From: Desulfomonile tiedjei
GTDB lineage: Bacteria; Desulfobacterota; Desulfomonilia; Desulfomonilales; Desulfomonilaceae
Reading direction: 5' to 3'
DNA: 64,000 bases
Assembly: GCA_016218715.1 (NCBI GenBank)
Contig: JACRDG010000032.1
Location: 310,001-374,000, forward strand
In this document: piece after piece, positions 37,035 to 45,901 of the stretch
Layout of the letters: each line of letters starts with the position of its first letter
Numbering within the stretch: position 1 is the first letter of the stretch
The notes under the pieces: generated by a model
What the model saw: the letters and a program-made list of their open reading frames with translations, nothing else
What the model was told of the DNA's origin: nothing
The model's database searches: none
Translations under genes and position numbers: made by a program

Positions 37035-37162
37035 GTTCGATCACATATTTCAGGGAGCGCGGTGGGACAATCGCGCGCAACGCCGGACCGTCTCACCAGA
37101 TCCATCTCGCTTATCGGACAGTGGTTTTCGCAACTCCGCACTTACCTGAACCAGACCTAACA

Positions 37163-37747
37163 TTATCGTAGGCCATCTTCCTTTTGGGCCTGGTCGATTC
37201 TCAGGCCACCTACTCGGGGGAGTGGGCGCCCGGAGCCGGTTACCACGAGAGCCACCACGATCTCGTCCCCGCGAGGAGCATCTTGAACGCGCACGGGCAT
37301 GGCGTCGAAATGACTCCGGACGAAAGCCGCGTCCTTGTAGTGCACGGGGACGTCGATCTCAGTGCCGGGGCCTCCAATCTTCTTCGCGGAAGGGATGAGG
37401 GCCTTTCCGCCGCCGAGGGCGTCCCTGAACGGTCCACCAAGCTTCGGGTGGAGAATGGCCGCGGCATGTTCGAGCTCGCCCCTGGGGCCCACGATAGCTC
37501 CTTTTCCATAGCTCTGGGCCTGTTCCGGACGGATGCCAAGCGCCTCCAGCGCCATGGAACCAAGTATGCCGCCGAGTTTCTCACCAATGTCGATCAGCTC
37601 GTCCAGGTTCTCCTGATACCCGCCGGCAAAAGGGTTCTTTATCACCGCCACCGCGGCTGCCCGTCGCGTGGGCGGATCGACCGGCCTGCCCATTTCCATA
37701 CGGACTTCTTCCACGATTTTCACTATCTTCCGGATTTCCATGGCCAT
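37163..37747 (-). CDS. Amino acid synthesis family protein (DUF1185)
   Basis: 194 residues, soluble. MEIRKIVKIVEEVRMEMGRP, AAVAVIKNPFAGGYQENLDE and GKGAIVGPRGELEHAAAILH are typical of this family, whose name is historical; its reaction is not known to me. It is the last gene of the tight minus-strand block that includes enamidase and 6-hydroxynicotinate reductase, 42 bases after the UPF0280 gene. Such proteins are often found beside 6-hydroxynicotinate reductase and UPF0280 in other bacteria, as far as I recall, so a role in the pathway or in enzyme maturation is inferred. Confidence 0.85.
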   Translation of the reverse strand: MAMEIRKIVKIVEEVRMEMGRPVDPPTRRAAAVAVIKNPFAGGYQENLDELIDIGEKLGGILGSMALEALGIRPEQAQSYGKGAIVGPRGELEHAAAILHPKLGGPFRDALGGGKALIPSAKKIGGPGTEIDVPVHYKDAAFVRSHFDAMPVRVQDAPRGDEIVVALVVTGSGRPLPRVGGLRIDQAQKEDGLR

Positions 37748-37789
37748 ACTCTCTTTCCCACCAGCCTTGATACGGATCCCCTCATGCTC

Positions 37790-38647
37790 TCAGAGGGGTT
37801 TCAAGAATGGGTCAAACCGCGCGGTGCAGAGCGTCCGTTGCTGAACCGTCACGCATGCCCCCATGATCAGACCCCTGTTCGCCAGTGCTTCTCCCCGGTC
37901 GATCCCCCGGGCGAGAGCCCTGGTAACCTCCGCTGAAGTCAACCTACCGACCGAAACGGTAACCGCGACACCCTTGAGGTCGGTGTCCGGGTACAACGTG
38001 TCGGCCGGACGCTGCAGGACCGCCGGAGACGCGAGATAGGTGGCGTTGGCTATCGCAGTCGCAGCAGCATCCGCGATAGCGGCCGTGGAGGCAAAGACGG
38101 TCGCGGCGGAAGCGATGCCCCGAGTGAAACTGCGGCCTCCAAAACCGCTGGTGCACACGCCGCAGACCCCCATCTCTCCGGAGAGAACCACACGATGGGT
38201 GACGGCCGGGCTGTCCACATCACTCCTGATGCCTACGGCGATCCGTTCGCCTGCAACGGCATGGATGGCGAGATCGCCTCCGTTGTTTACAATAACGCGG
38301 GTCAGGCCTTTACCCGTAAGGTAACCTGCAGTCGCGTCCGCGATGGTTCCGGCTACCGCAGCCATCGGGGTTAAGTCAGAGTCACCTATCGCGAGAGCTG
38401 CGGCCCACATGGTGCGAGTGAAAGCGTTCTCCGGGGGCTCCGGGATCTCACACGCAGGTCTCTCCATCTCGGGCCGACACGCTGCGATCTCTTCCAGAAC
38501 CTCGATCGCGTACCGCGCGGCCTCACAACAGACCTCAGGCTGGCGTACTCCACGGACCGACCCATCGATGAACATGCGCATGGGACCGCATTCCACGAGG
38601 ACCGTGTCGTCGCCCAGCTTTAGAATCCGACTCTCCCATCGCCCCAT
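37790..38647 (-). CDS. UPF0280 family protein (ApbE-like fold)
   Basis: 285 residues. Conserved stretches are CGPMRMFIDGSVRGVRQPE, TRTMWAAALAIGDSDLTPMA, VAGTIADATAGYLTGKG, VNNGGDLAIH and GVCTSGFGGRSFTRGIA. NNGGDLAI and the following T-S-G pattern parallel the nucleotide-binding and metal-binding regions of ApbE flavin transferases, and the UPF0280 family is known to share that fold. I start at ATG 38647; the frame upstream runs back into the hairpin and the neighbouring gene. It sits directly downstream of the gene for 6-hydroxynicotinate reductase, whose E. barkeri relative carries covalently bound flavin, so a role in flavin attachment is inferred. Confidence 0.85.
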   Translation of the reverse strand: MGRWESRILKLGDDTVLVECGPMRMFIDGSVRGVRQPEVCCEAARYAIEVLEEIAACRPEMERPACEIPEPPENAFTRTMWAAALAIGDSDLTPMAAVAGTIADATAGYLTGKGLTRVIVNNGGDLAIHAVAGERIAVGIRSDVDSPAVTHRVVLSGEMGVCGVCTSGFGGRSFTRGIASAATVFASTAAIADAAATAIANATYLASPAVLQRPADTLYPDTDLKGVAVTVSVGRLTSAEVTRALARGIDRGEALANRGLIMGACVTVQQRTLCTARFDPFLKPL

Positions 38648-38672
38648 ATGAACCAGCGCCAAAAGAAGTAAC

Positions 38673-38710
38673 CTGGGGGAAACTTCTTTGTGCAAAGAAG
38701 TTTCCCCCAG
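38673..38710. repeat. Perfect 18-bp inverted repeat between hnr and the UPF0280 gene
   Basis: CTGGGGGAAACTTCTTTG is followed after two bases by its exact reverse complement. It begins one base after the hnr stop on the minus strand and ends 25 bases before the UPF0280 start, with no T-run. It is a diverged relative of the family B hairpins and could protect the upstream mRNA end or lower downstream expression. Confidence 0.85.
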
Positions 38711-38711
38711 A

Positions 38712-40211
38712 TTATTTCTTTTGGAGGAAGGGCTTGATTGCCGCTTCGTGGCCACCCATGGCGCGGAAATCTTCCAGAGTCATGGTGTATTCGATGGGGC
38801 AGACCGTGGCCGGTGTTGGGACCCAGGTGAAGGCTCCGGGCATCACCTTTTCCACATCGACCATGAAGTTGATTCCCCCTCCCGGAAGCAGGAAAGTGGG
38901 CGCTCCACCCACCGTGAGCCTCGCCTTCATCGCGTGCACCGCCCGAGTGAGTCTGATGGGGTTACGGGTCACCCCTGCTCGCGCGCTTCCACCGGAGCCG
39001 CCGCAATACACCGCGGAGACCCGGGATTCCTGGCACGAATCGGCCAGTTCGCCGACAGCTTTGACCGCATCCGGAGGCAGGTCGATCTCTTCGAGGTCGC
39101 CTCCTGTGCGGACCCGCAGCATCACCGCGTGCCGGCCGGTGGTCTCGGTGATGAGGATTTTCAGGCCCGGCCGCGCGACGGTCATGTCGATCGATTCGAT
39201 AACCTCAATAGGGTTGGTCACGGAGGTGCCGCCCCAACCCTTGCCGTGATCGCCGAAATACCGGCCCGGGGTGCTCCGCGGGAAACGGAGTCGCACACCG
39301 CTCGGTTTGGCACCCACGTAGATCCCCGCGGCATGTTCGCTCATGAGACCGGTCAGGTGCGAGTCCAGGACGATGACCTCGTCCGCGACGTCCTTGAAGA
39401 TCTGAGAGAAAAGACCCAGCGTAGCGCTGCCGCAGCCGACCCGCATCACGTCGTCGGCCGCGCCGTCTATGACGGGGTGATCGCCTACCTGGAGTTCCAG
39501 GCTGCTTCCCGAGTCGATCCGGAGCTTGACTCGTTTACGATTGGCAATGTCTGCAACGAGTCTCGCGACGGTGAGCCCTTCGGTGGAGGTGAGACGATTC
39601 ACTCCGCCGACAGCGATCATCTTGGAGCCGTATTCCTCGGTGGTAAGATGCCCCACCTTTCGCTTCCGGTGGAAGACCGCTGCCCCTTCCTCGCCGATGT
39701 AGGTGTCGGTGTCAACCTTGAGCTTGATTCCGGAGTAACTCAGCGGCGCTTCGGTGACCACCGTCACCACGTCAATGCCGTCCACGGACGACTGAACGAT
39801 ATGCGGTGCGGCTTTGCAGTCAGGATAGGTGGTCCCTGCGCCGATACCGGTGATGAGCGGCCGGCGGATCGCCGGTCTCCAGTCGGGACCCACCAGGTGT
39901 TTCACCTCTTCGTAGGTCTGCAGAGAGATTGTGCGTTCCAGTGCACCTCCGCGGTTGATGAACCGCTGGCACGCACCGGTGTACCCTGCTTTGATTCTGC
40001 AGCCGATGGGGCATGCTTCGCAGGTGACCGCGTCCGCACCCGAAATCTCCTCGGCACAGATCGCTTCTTCCGGACACACGCGAAGGCAGGCCCGACACCA
40101 ACAGCAAGCCTCTCCAATATGGGCCTTCTTCTTTACCAGCTTGATTGCGGACTGCGGGCAATCAGGAACACAGGTTCCACATCCGGTGCATCTTTCCGTA
40201 ATAACCTGCAT
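38712..40211 (-). CDS. hnr: 6-hydroxynicotinate reductase
   Basis: Ferredoxin-dependent reduction of 6-hydroxynicotinate to 1,4,5,6-tetrahydro-6-oxonicotinate. 499 residues. A two-cluster ferredoxin domain is at the N-terminus (CTGCGTCVPDCP at about 8-19, CCWCRACLRVCP at about 36-47), followed by a third cysteine cluster (CEACPIGCRIKAGYTGAC, about 64-81) that may hold a further centre. The rest has the family's GAGTTYPDC, STEGLTVARL, GCGSATLGLFSQ and GGGINFMVDVEKV segments. The E. barkeri enzyme has one [2Fe-2S], two [4Fe-4S] clusters and covalent flavin; the cysteine pattern here fits. I see no canonical ApbE target motif, so the flavin site is unknown. It lies between enamidase and UPF0280. 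Confidence 0.88.
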   Translation of the reverse strand: MQVITERCTGCGTCVPDCPQSAIKLVKKKAHIGEACCWCRACLRVCPEEAICAEEISGADAVTCEACPIGCRIKAGYTGACQRFINRGGALERTISLQTYEEVKHLVGPDWRPAIRRPLITGIGAGTTYPDCKAAPHIVQSSVDGIDVVTVVTEAPLSYSGIKLKVDTDTYIGEEGAAVFHRKRKVGHLTTEEYGSKMIAVGGVNRLTSTEGLTVARLVADIANRKRVKLRIDSGSSLELQVGDHPVIDGAADDVMRVGCGSATLGLFSQIFKDVADEVIVLDSHLTGLMSEHAAGIYVGAKPSGVRLRFPRSTPGRYFGDHGKGWGGTSVTNPIEVIESIDMTVARPGLKILITETTGRHAVMLRVRTGGDLEEIDLPPDAVKAVGELADSCQESRVSAVYCGGSGGSARAGVTRNPIRLTRAVHAMKARLTVGGAPTFLLPGGGINFMVDVEKVMPGAFTWVPTPATVCPIEYTMTLEDFRAMGGHEAAIKPFLQKK

Positions 40212-40332
40212 ATCTTCATTCCGTCAGGCAGTACAATTGTCTTCGCTATCGCCCGCCAGTGCCGAAAGCTAATTCCAAGTTGCAATTCAAAGCAGTTCTC
40301 CCCAAATTTACTCTTTGGATTGCGGCTCGGTA

Positions 40333-41493
40333 TCAACCGATACGGGCTTTCCTCCGCGTGGGCGGGGTATTGCGGCTCGTGGTCACCTCTATTTTCCCGT
40401 CGATCATGACCATCGACACTCCGGGGATGTCTCCCGCGGCAATGGCCTCAAGTGCATCTTTGCCGACCGAACCCATGGGAGCGTCCATCGCCACGAGATC
40501 CGCGGGGAGTCCTTCTCGCACAAAGCCCGTATCCAGGCCGAAGACCCGAGCGGTATTGCCGGTGGCCATGCAGAGAGCCTGTTCCGGAGTGACCTCGCTG
40601 AGGGACGCGGCCATGCAGATTACCCTGAGAATACCCAGCGGGACCACGCCCGTCCCGGAAGGCGCATCGTTGCCGATGATGAACCGGTCCAGCGCCTGGT
40701 GTTCGAGTCCCAGTTTCAACGCTTCAATGGTAGCTTTCGGATTGCCGCAATGGACGAGTTCCAGCGTGTACGTGGTTTCGCAGACGAGCTTCTCGATCTC
40801 CTGCACAGAGATCGCTGTCGGCCCTCCGTTCACGTGGCACGCGACATGAGGGTTTGCGCCGATCACCTGATCGGCCGTGACCGTGTCACTGCCTGGTATG
40901 GATGTGCCGCCGGTGTGCATCAGCACGGTCATGCCGTATTTCTTCGCCCATCGCACCATCGGAGCCGCGTCTTCAGCAGATTTTACCGATCCGAGCCCGA
41001 TTTCGCCGACAATTCTGACGCCTTCCCGCGCCATCTCCTCGAAATCCTTTTCTGTGAGCCCTTTTTCCAGGATCACCGCACCCCCCAGGACCTTGGCCCC
41101 GCCCGGTCTGAAATTGGCAAACGACTTTGCCGCCAGGATCGCGAGGGCCTTGGTTCCAGCCGGATCTTTCGGCCGTCCCGGAAGGTGCACTTCTCCCGCG
41201 GAAATGATCGTGGTCACACCACCGTGGACTTCGCTCTCCAGGAACCCGACCTGTTTTTGCCGAGGGGTGTAGTCTCCCAGAACCACATGGCAGTGGGAAT
41301 CGATGAGCCCCGGGGTGATGGTGCTCCCGGCAGCGTCCACGATGAGGTCCGCCGTGATGTGCCCCAGTTCCTGCAGCTTCCCGATTCTCGCGATGTTCGC
41401 GTTTTCCACGAGAATCGCGTCAGCGTCCAGTGCGGGTTGGGCGATGTCGCCACTTATAAGGGTCCCGATGTTCTTGATCAGCGTCTTCGGCAT
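40333..41493 (-). CDS. ena: Enamidase (amidohydrolase of nicotinate degradation)
   Basis: Hydrolyses 1,4,5,6-tetrahydro-6-oxonicotinate to 2-formylglutarate and ammonia. 386 residues of the amidohydrolase superfamily. Metal ligands are visible in GLIDSHCHVVLGD (about 59-71), VLMHTGGTSIPG (about 190-201), LELVHCGNPKA (about 242-252) and FIIGNDAPSGTG (about 270-281, the Asp). The segment YTPRQKQVGFLESEVHGGV resembles E. barkeri enamidase. It starts 12 bases after the molybdopterin-subunit gene and is followed by hnr after 121 bases, so the three catabolic steps are contiguous. A different cyclic-amide hydrolase remains possible, but the context makes this unlikely. Confidence 0.88.
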   Translation of the reverse strand: MPKTLIKNIGTLISGDIAQPALDADAILVENANIARIGKLQELGHITADLIVDAAGSTITPGLIDSHCHVVLGDYTPRQKQVGFLESEVHGGVTTIISAGEVHLPGRPKDPAGTKALAILAAKSFANFRPGGAKVLGGAVILEKGLTEKDFEEMAREGVRIVGEIGLGSVKSAEDAAPMVRWAKKYGMTVLMHTGGTSIPGSDTVTADQVIGANPHVACHVNGGPTAISVQEIEKLVCETTYTLELVHCGNPKATIEALKLGLEHQALDRFIIGNDAPSGTGVVPLGILRVICMAASLSEVTPEQALCMATGNTARVFGLDTGFVREGLPADLVAMDAPMGSVGKDALEAIAAGDIPGVSMVMIDGKIEVTTSRNTPPTRRKARIG

Positions 41494-41505
41494 CGTTTTC
41501 CTTTC

Positions 41506-43767
41506 TCAGGGCTTTCTTGCAGACAGGGCCGCTTGCAGCACGCGCTCCAGGCCGGCCGGGAGATCATAGATCCTGACTCCGAGCGCGTCCGCGATTGCAT
41601 TGAGAATGGCCGGAGCGGTGGGAACCAGGGCCGGTTCACCCACACCCTTGGCGCCGAACGGCCCGGTGGGTTCGGGGTCCTCGACGATGATGGGAATCAC
41701 TTCAGGCATGTCCGCTGCAGAGGGGATATGATAGTCCTTCAGCGATTCGGTCTGGCCGGGGACGAACTCCTCCATGAGCGCGAATCCGATCCCCATGGCA
41801 ACTCCGCCGCAGATCTGCCCGTGAACCCCTTGAGGATTCACCGCCTTGCCCACATCGTGCGCCGCGACGACCCTGAGGCATCGGACCTCGCCGGTCAGGG
41901 TGTCCACCGACACTTCGGCCACGTGAGTTGCGAACGCGTATGTTGCGTAAGGTACACCTTGCCCGGTCTCCAGATCAAGCGGCGTGGTGTCGGGATCGAA
42001 AAACCCCTGCCATTTCAGTGGCATTCCCAGTTTATGGCAGCGTCGGGCGATCTCCGCGAACGAGACGGACCGATCCGCATCGCGAACCGCACGGACCGAG
42101 CCGTGCTCCAGAATAACCTTTGCCCGGTCGAACTTGAGCATGTCGGCCGCTTCGGTGAGGAGGACCTCCTTGAGCTTGCGGGCCGCGTCCAGCACCGCGT
42201 TTCCCGATATGTAGGTCTGCCGGCTAGCCGAGGTCGCACCGGCAGATGTGGTCAGGAGCGTGTCTGCTATGACCGTGCGGATGGCCTCCGGCTGAAGGCC
42301 GAGTTCGGCCGCGGCGATCTGAGCGAGTACGGTGGAGGAACCCTGGCCGACGTCCGCGGCTCCCGAATAGAGCACCACTCCTCCGTCCAAGGTGAGTTCC
42401 AGGTGCGCGGTAGCGGGATTCTGTTGTCCGGTATTGCCGATGCCGTACATCATGGACCCGATACCCACACCGCGACGAATGTGCCCTGAGACGGTTCCGT
42501 TTCGCTCGCGCACCGCGGCCGCGTACTGTGGAGCAACCGCGTCCAGCGTCGCCCGAATTCCGACGCTGCCCGTCAACTCCTGGCCCGAGGCGGTGAGCGA
42601 GCCGATCCGGTAGCAGTTTCTCAGCCTGATCTCCAATGGGCTCATCCCGAGCGCCGCGGCCAGAAGGTCCATCTGTGATTCGTGAGCAAAGGCGATCTGG
42701 GGAACTCCGAATCCTCTCATGGCCCCCGCGGTGGGGTTGTTTGTGTACGCCAGGACCGATTCGACGAAGAGATTCGGTAGCTCGTACGGCCCGGTGGCGT
42801 GGAGCGCAACCCGGTTCAGCACCGCGGGCCCGTACGACGCGTACGCGCCGGTGTCGCCGACAACGCGGATGTCTGCAGCAAGCAAACGGCCGTCACGGTT
42901 GGCCGCGCTCTTGTAGGCGATCGTGAGCGGGTGCCTCTTTGGCGTGCACAGAAAGGCTTCCTCGCGGGTGTACACCATCCTGGCCGGACGGTTCAGCAGA
43001 TAGGCAGCGAGCCCCACGAATCCCTGAACATTCAGATCCAATTTCGAACCGAACCCCCCTCCGGTTGCCGCCTGAATGATGCGGACGCTCCCTTCATCGA
43101 GTCCCAGCAGCTCTGCAACGTCTTTTTGATCGTAATGGGGGTTTTGGGTAGATGCGTGGATCACCAGCGTGCTTCCGTCCATATATCCGAGTCCCGCGTC
43201 CGGTTCGAGATACGCGTGTTCCAGATGAGCCGTCGTGTAGACCCGCTCCACCACGACATCTGCGTGTTTGAACGCGGCTTCGGGATTCCCTCGTTTGACC
43301 GTGCGCCTGCCGAGCAGGTTCCCGTCCGCGTGGACGAGGGGAGCTCCCGGTCTCAGTGCTTCTTCGGGGTCGAAGAGCGCTGAAATGTCCTCATACTCGA
43401 CCCGAATCGCTGCTGCAGCCTCTCGGGCCGCTTCCAGGGTTTCCGCAGCGACCAGAGCGACGGGATCGCCGATGCATCTCACTTTGTCGTCAGCAAGCAG
43501 GGGCTGGTCTTTTCTGATGATCCCCACGCGGTTGCGGCCGGGAACGTCCTCCGCCGTGAAGACCCGTAGACACTCGGAAATATGCTGGGCCCGAGACACG
43601 TCTATTCCGACGATACGCGCGTGAGGCCTTTCACTTCTGACCGCGACCAGGTGGACCGCTTCCGGCAGGTCGATGTCCGCGGCAAAGGAGGCCTTGCCCA
43701 GCAGGCGCTCCCGTGAGCCGATCCTCTCGACCTTTTCGCCTATGACGCCAGCCGGCCGATCACCCAT
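41506..43767 (-). CDS. Molybdopterin-binding large subunit of a nicotinate-dehydrogenase-like hydroxylase
   Basis: Xanthine-oxidase-family catalytic subunit, 753 residues, predicted to hydroxylate nicotinate at C6. Mo-cofactor contacts are seen in AATGGGFGSKLDLN (about 228-241), TAGAMRGFGVPQ (about 345-356), DVGQGSSTVLAQIAAAELG and the catalytic glutamate in GAKGVGEPALVP (about 710-721). In E. barkeri this subunit is split into two proteins (NdhL and NdhM) and carries labile selenium; here it is one chain. The start ATG at 43767 lies nine bases after the FAD-subunit stop. Substrate is assigned by context, since the family also includes many other aromatic and purine hydroxylases. Confidence 0.88.
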   Translation of the reverse strand: MGDRPAGVIGEKVERIGSRERLLGKASFAADIDLPEAVHLVAVRSERPHARIVGIDVSRAQHISECLRVFTAEDVPGRNRVGIIRKDQPLLADDKVRCIGDPVALVAAETLEAAREAAAAIRVEYEDISALFDPEEALRPGAPLVHADGNLLGRRTVKRGNPEAAFKHADVVVERVYTTAHLEHAYLEPDAGLGYMDGSTLVIHASTQNPHYDQKDVAELLGLDEGSVRIIQAATGGGFGSKLDLNVQGFVGLAAYLLNRPARMVYTREEAFLCTPKRHPLTIAYKSAANRDGRLLAADIRVVGDTGAYASYGPAVLNRVALHATGPYELPNLFVESVLAYTNNPTAGAMRGFGVPQIAFAHESQMDLLAAALGMSPLEIRLRNCYRIGSLTASGQELTGSVGIRATLDAVAPQYAAAVRERNGTVSGHIRRGVGIGSMMYGIGNTGQQNPATAHLELTLDGGVVLYSGAADVGQGSSTVLAQIAAAELGLQPEAIRTVIADTLLTTSAGATSASRQTYISGNAVLDAARKLKEVLLTEAADMLKFDRAKVILEHGSVRAVRDADRSVSFAEIARRCHKLGMPLKWQGFFDPDTTPLDLETGQGVPYATYAFATHVAEVSVDTLTGEVRCLRVVAAHDVGKAVNPQGVHGQICGGVAMGIGFALMEEFVPGQTESLKDYHIPSAADMPEVIPIIVEDPEPTGPFGAKGVGEPALVPTAPAILNAIADALGVRIYDLPAGLERVLQAALSARKP

Positions 43768-43776
43768 GACGCATCC

Positions 43777-44634
43777 TCAGAGCAAAACCTCGGTCAGGGC
43801 TTTTGTGACGAGCCCTTCCACCGCGGGCCGTTTATATTCCGTGGAGTGCCGTATCCCGGCCCGGCGAACCATCTCCCGCGAAACAAGATTCGCCGCCTCT
43901 CGGACAAGTTCAAGGTCAGGGATTTGCCTCATGAGGAACTCCTCAGCCGCGGTCATCCGTGCAGGCCGAGGGACCACCGACCCCACGGAAAGCCTGAGAT
44001 CGGCGATTCTCCCGTTCTCGCCCAAACTCGCAACAACCGCTGCGTTGATCCTCGCGACGGAAAGGGCCCTCCGCCTCGCGATGCGCTGAAAGCTGTGGCG
44101 CCACCCATTTTCGAGCGGTTCCAGGAAAAAGCGTGCGATCAGCTCATGGGGCTGCAGAATTGTTTGGTACGGCGCGACGATGAGTTCCTCCAACGGGATT
44201 GTGCGCGGGCCTGCGGCGCTCTCGATTCTGACCAGAGCCTTGTGGACGAGCATCGCGGGGACGCTGTCCGCTGCAGGGGACGCGTTTGCCACGTTTCCGC
44301 CGAGCGTGCCCTTGTTGCGGATCTGGACGCTCCCCACGCAGCCCGCTGCTTGGCACAGCACGGGCGCGGCGGAGCGGATCTCGCAACTAGCCGTGATTTC
44401 CGTGTACGTCAGAGCTGCGCCGACGGAGAGCAGGCCGTCTTCGCGGTCAATGCAGCGCAATTCCTCGAGTCGGGAGACGTCCAGGATGAAATCACGATTG
44501 AGGTCCTCCCGTCGGACCGCGATCATCAGGTCGGTCCCACCAGCGAGCACGGACGTGCGCGAGCCGTGAACCAGCAGAAAGTCCAGCGCTTCCTTCAGAG
44601 TTCCGGGCCTGAGGTATCGAAACCGAGGGCTCAT
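43777..44634 (-). CDS. FAD-binding medium subunit of the nicotinate-dehydrogenase-like hydroxylase
   Basis: 285 residues of the CO-dehydrogenase/xanthine-dehydrogenase flavoprotein family. FAD-binding motifs are LAGGTDLMIAVRRE (about 32-45) and IRNKGTLGGNVANASPAADS (about 103-122). It passes electrons from the Fe-S subunit to an acceptor, probably NAD(P). The ATG at 44634 overlaps the preceding stop as ATGA, so translation is coupled; longer in-frame starts would overlap the Fe-S subunit deeply and are not needed. Confidence 0.92.
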   Translation of the reverse strand: MSPRFRYLRPGTLKEALDFLLVHGSRTSVLAGGTDLMIAVRREDLNRDFILDVSRLEELRCIDREDGLLSVGAALTYTEITASCEIRSAAPVLCQAAGCVGSVQIRNKGTLGGNVANASPAADSVPAMLVHKALVRIESAAGPRTIPLEELIVAPYQTILQPHELIARFFLEPLENGWRHSFQRIARRRALSVARINAAVVASLGENGRIADLRLSVGSVVPRPARMTAAEEFLMRQIPDLELVREAANLVSREMVRRAGIRHSTEYKRPAVEGLVTKALTEVLL

Positions 44635-45149
44635 TCTTTTGCGTCTCGTCCAGTGCATTCTTGTGCAGCCGCGGCTTCCACGGCTTCGATGATCTGGAGG
44701 TAACCGGTGCAACGGCACAGATTCCCCGAGAGGGCCTCGACAATTGCCTTGCGGCCGGGTGCTGCCTCACCCTGAAGCAGTGCCTTTGCCGACATCAGCA
44801 TCCCGGGGGTACAGTAGCCACACTGGACTGCGTCGTGGGACAGGAACGCCTGCTGCAACGGGTTCAGCGTCTCCCGGTCCGCCAGGCCTTCCACGGTCTC
44901 GACGGTTCGGCCGTCGAGCTGAGGGGCGAACAAGAGGCACGCGTCCACAGCAAGCCCGTCAACCAGGACCGTGCATGCGCCGCATTCCCCGATGCCGCAC
45001 CCCTCTTTCGGCCCTTTGAGCCCGAGCCGGTCCCTCAACACCGACAGAGCCGTCTCTGCAGCGTTGACCTGGAGGCCCACCAGCTTCCCGTTCAGTTCAA
45101 ATGAAATGGTGACCGATTCGGGGATCTCCCGGTCCCTATCGTTTGGCAT
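44631..45149 (-). CDS. [2Fe-2S] small subunit of the nicotinate-dehydrogenase-like hydroxylase
   Basis: 172 residues with both [2Fe-2S] sites of the family: plant-ferredoxin-like GCGIGECGACTVLVDG (about 50-65) plus an upstream-downstream Cys, and the helical site CGYCTPGM ... CRCTGY (about 110-155). It transfers electrons from the Mo site to FAD. It begins 14 bases after the livF stop, which suggests that the transporter and enzyme genes share one transcript. Confidence 0.93.
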   Translation of the reverse strand: MPNDRDREIPESVTISFELNGKLVGLQVNAAETALSVLRDRLGLKGPKEGCGIGECGACTVLVDGLAVDACLLFAPQLDGRTVETVEGLADRETLNPLQQAFLSHDAVQCGYCTPGMLMSAKALLQGEAAPGRKAIVEALSGNLCRCTGYLQIIEAVEAAAAQECTGRDAKE

Positions 45150-45163
45150 GTCTCATCCTCCGG

Positions 45164-45901
45164 TTAGAGGGCCAGGTAGGATTTCCTCACGTGATCGTTG
45201 TCGCTCATCTCGTGACCGGTCCCTTGTAGCACGATGCGACCGTTTTCCAGCACGTATGCTCGGTCGGTGATTTCCAGAGAATAATGAACGTTCTGCTCGA
45301 CGAGCAGGACCGTGACTCCCGTGGCCGCGATCCCCCGGATGGCCTCAAAGACTTTGATCACCAGAAGCGGAGCGAGGCCCAGAGAAGGTTCGTCCAGTAA
45401 CAGGAGCTTCGGCCGCGACATAAGGGCCCGGCTGATTGCCAGCATCTGCCGTTCTCCGCCGCTGAGGGTTCCGCCCTTCTGGTGCATCCGCTCGGCGAGC
45501 CTCGGGAAGAATTGGAAAACCCTCTGGAGTGTCTCATCTCTCCGCCCGCGGGCCTCCTTCAAATAGGAACCCATTTTGAGGTTGTCCAATACGCTCATCT
45601 CCGCGAAGACTCGTGCTCCCTCGGGGACGGTGGTAAGCCCGTGCCGCACGACCTTCTCCGGAGTCAGGTGGTCAATGGGCTGATCCTCAAACACGATGGA
45701 TCCCTTGTGAGGATGCCGGAATCCCACGATCGTGTTGAGAAGCGTGCTCTTGCCTGCGCCGTTGGGCCCGATGACCGTTACGATCTCTCCCTTGCAGACG
45801 TACAGGCTGACGTCTCTCAGAACCTGGACGTCCCGGTAGGAGACATCGATGCCGTCAACGGCCAGCAACGTTTCAGTCATTTCCCCGGCCATCCGACTCA
45901 T
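45164..45901 (-). CDS. livF: Branched-chain-type ABC transporter ATPase LivF
   Basis: 245 residues. Walker A IGPNGAGKSTLLN (about 44-56), signature LSGGERQMLAISRAL (about 146-160), Walker B LLLLDEPSLGLAP and the family-typical VPEGARVFAEMSV. All catalytic residues are in place. The ATG at 45901 overlaps livG by 29 bases; ATG codons at 45889 or 45880 are alternatives. In this operon the importer probably carries nicotinate or a related carboxylate rather than an amino acid, which is inference from the catabolic neighbours. Confidence 0.9.
   Translation of the reverse strand: MSRMAGEMTETLLAVDGIDVSYRDVQVLRDVSLYVCKGEIVTVIGPNGAGKSTLLNTIVGFRHPHKGSIVFEDQPIDHLTPEKVVRHGLTTVPEGARVFAEMSVLDNLKMGSYLKEARGRRDETLQRVFQFFPRLAERMHQKGGTLSGGERQMLAISRALMSRPKLLLLDEPSLGLAPLLVIKVFEAIRGIAATGVTVLLVEQNVHYSLEITDRAYVLENGRIVLQGTGHEMSDNDHVRKSYLAL

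Noticed and set aside
40315-42489. A 724-codon plus-strand open frame opposite enamidase and the Mo subunit, and a similar one at 38688-40409
   Set aside because: Both are antisense to well-supported genes, have Arg/His/Asp-rich nonsense-like composition and no ribosome-binding sites.
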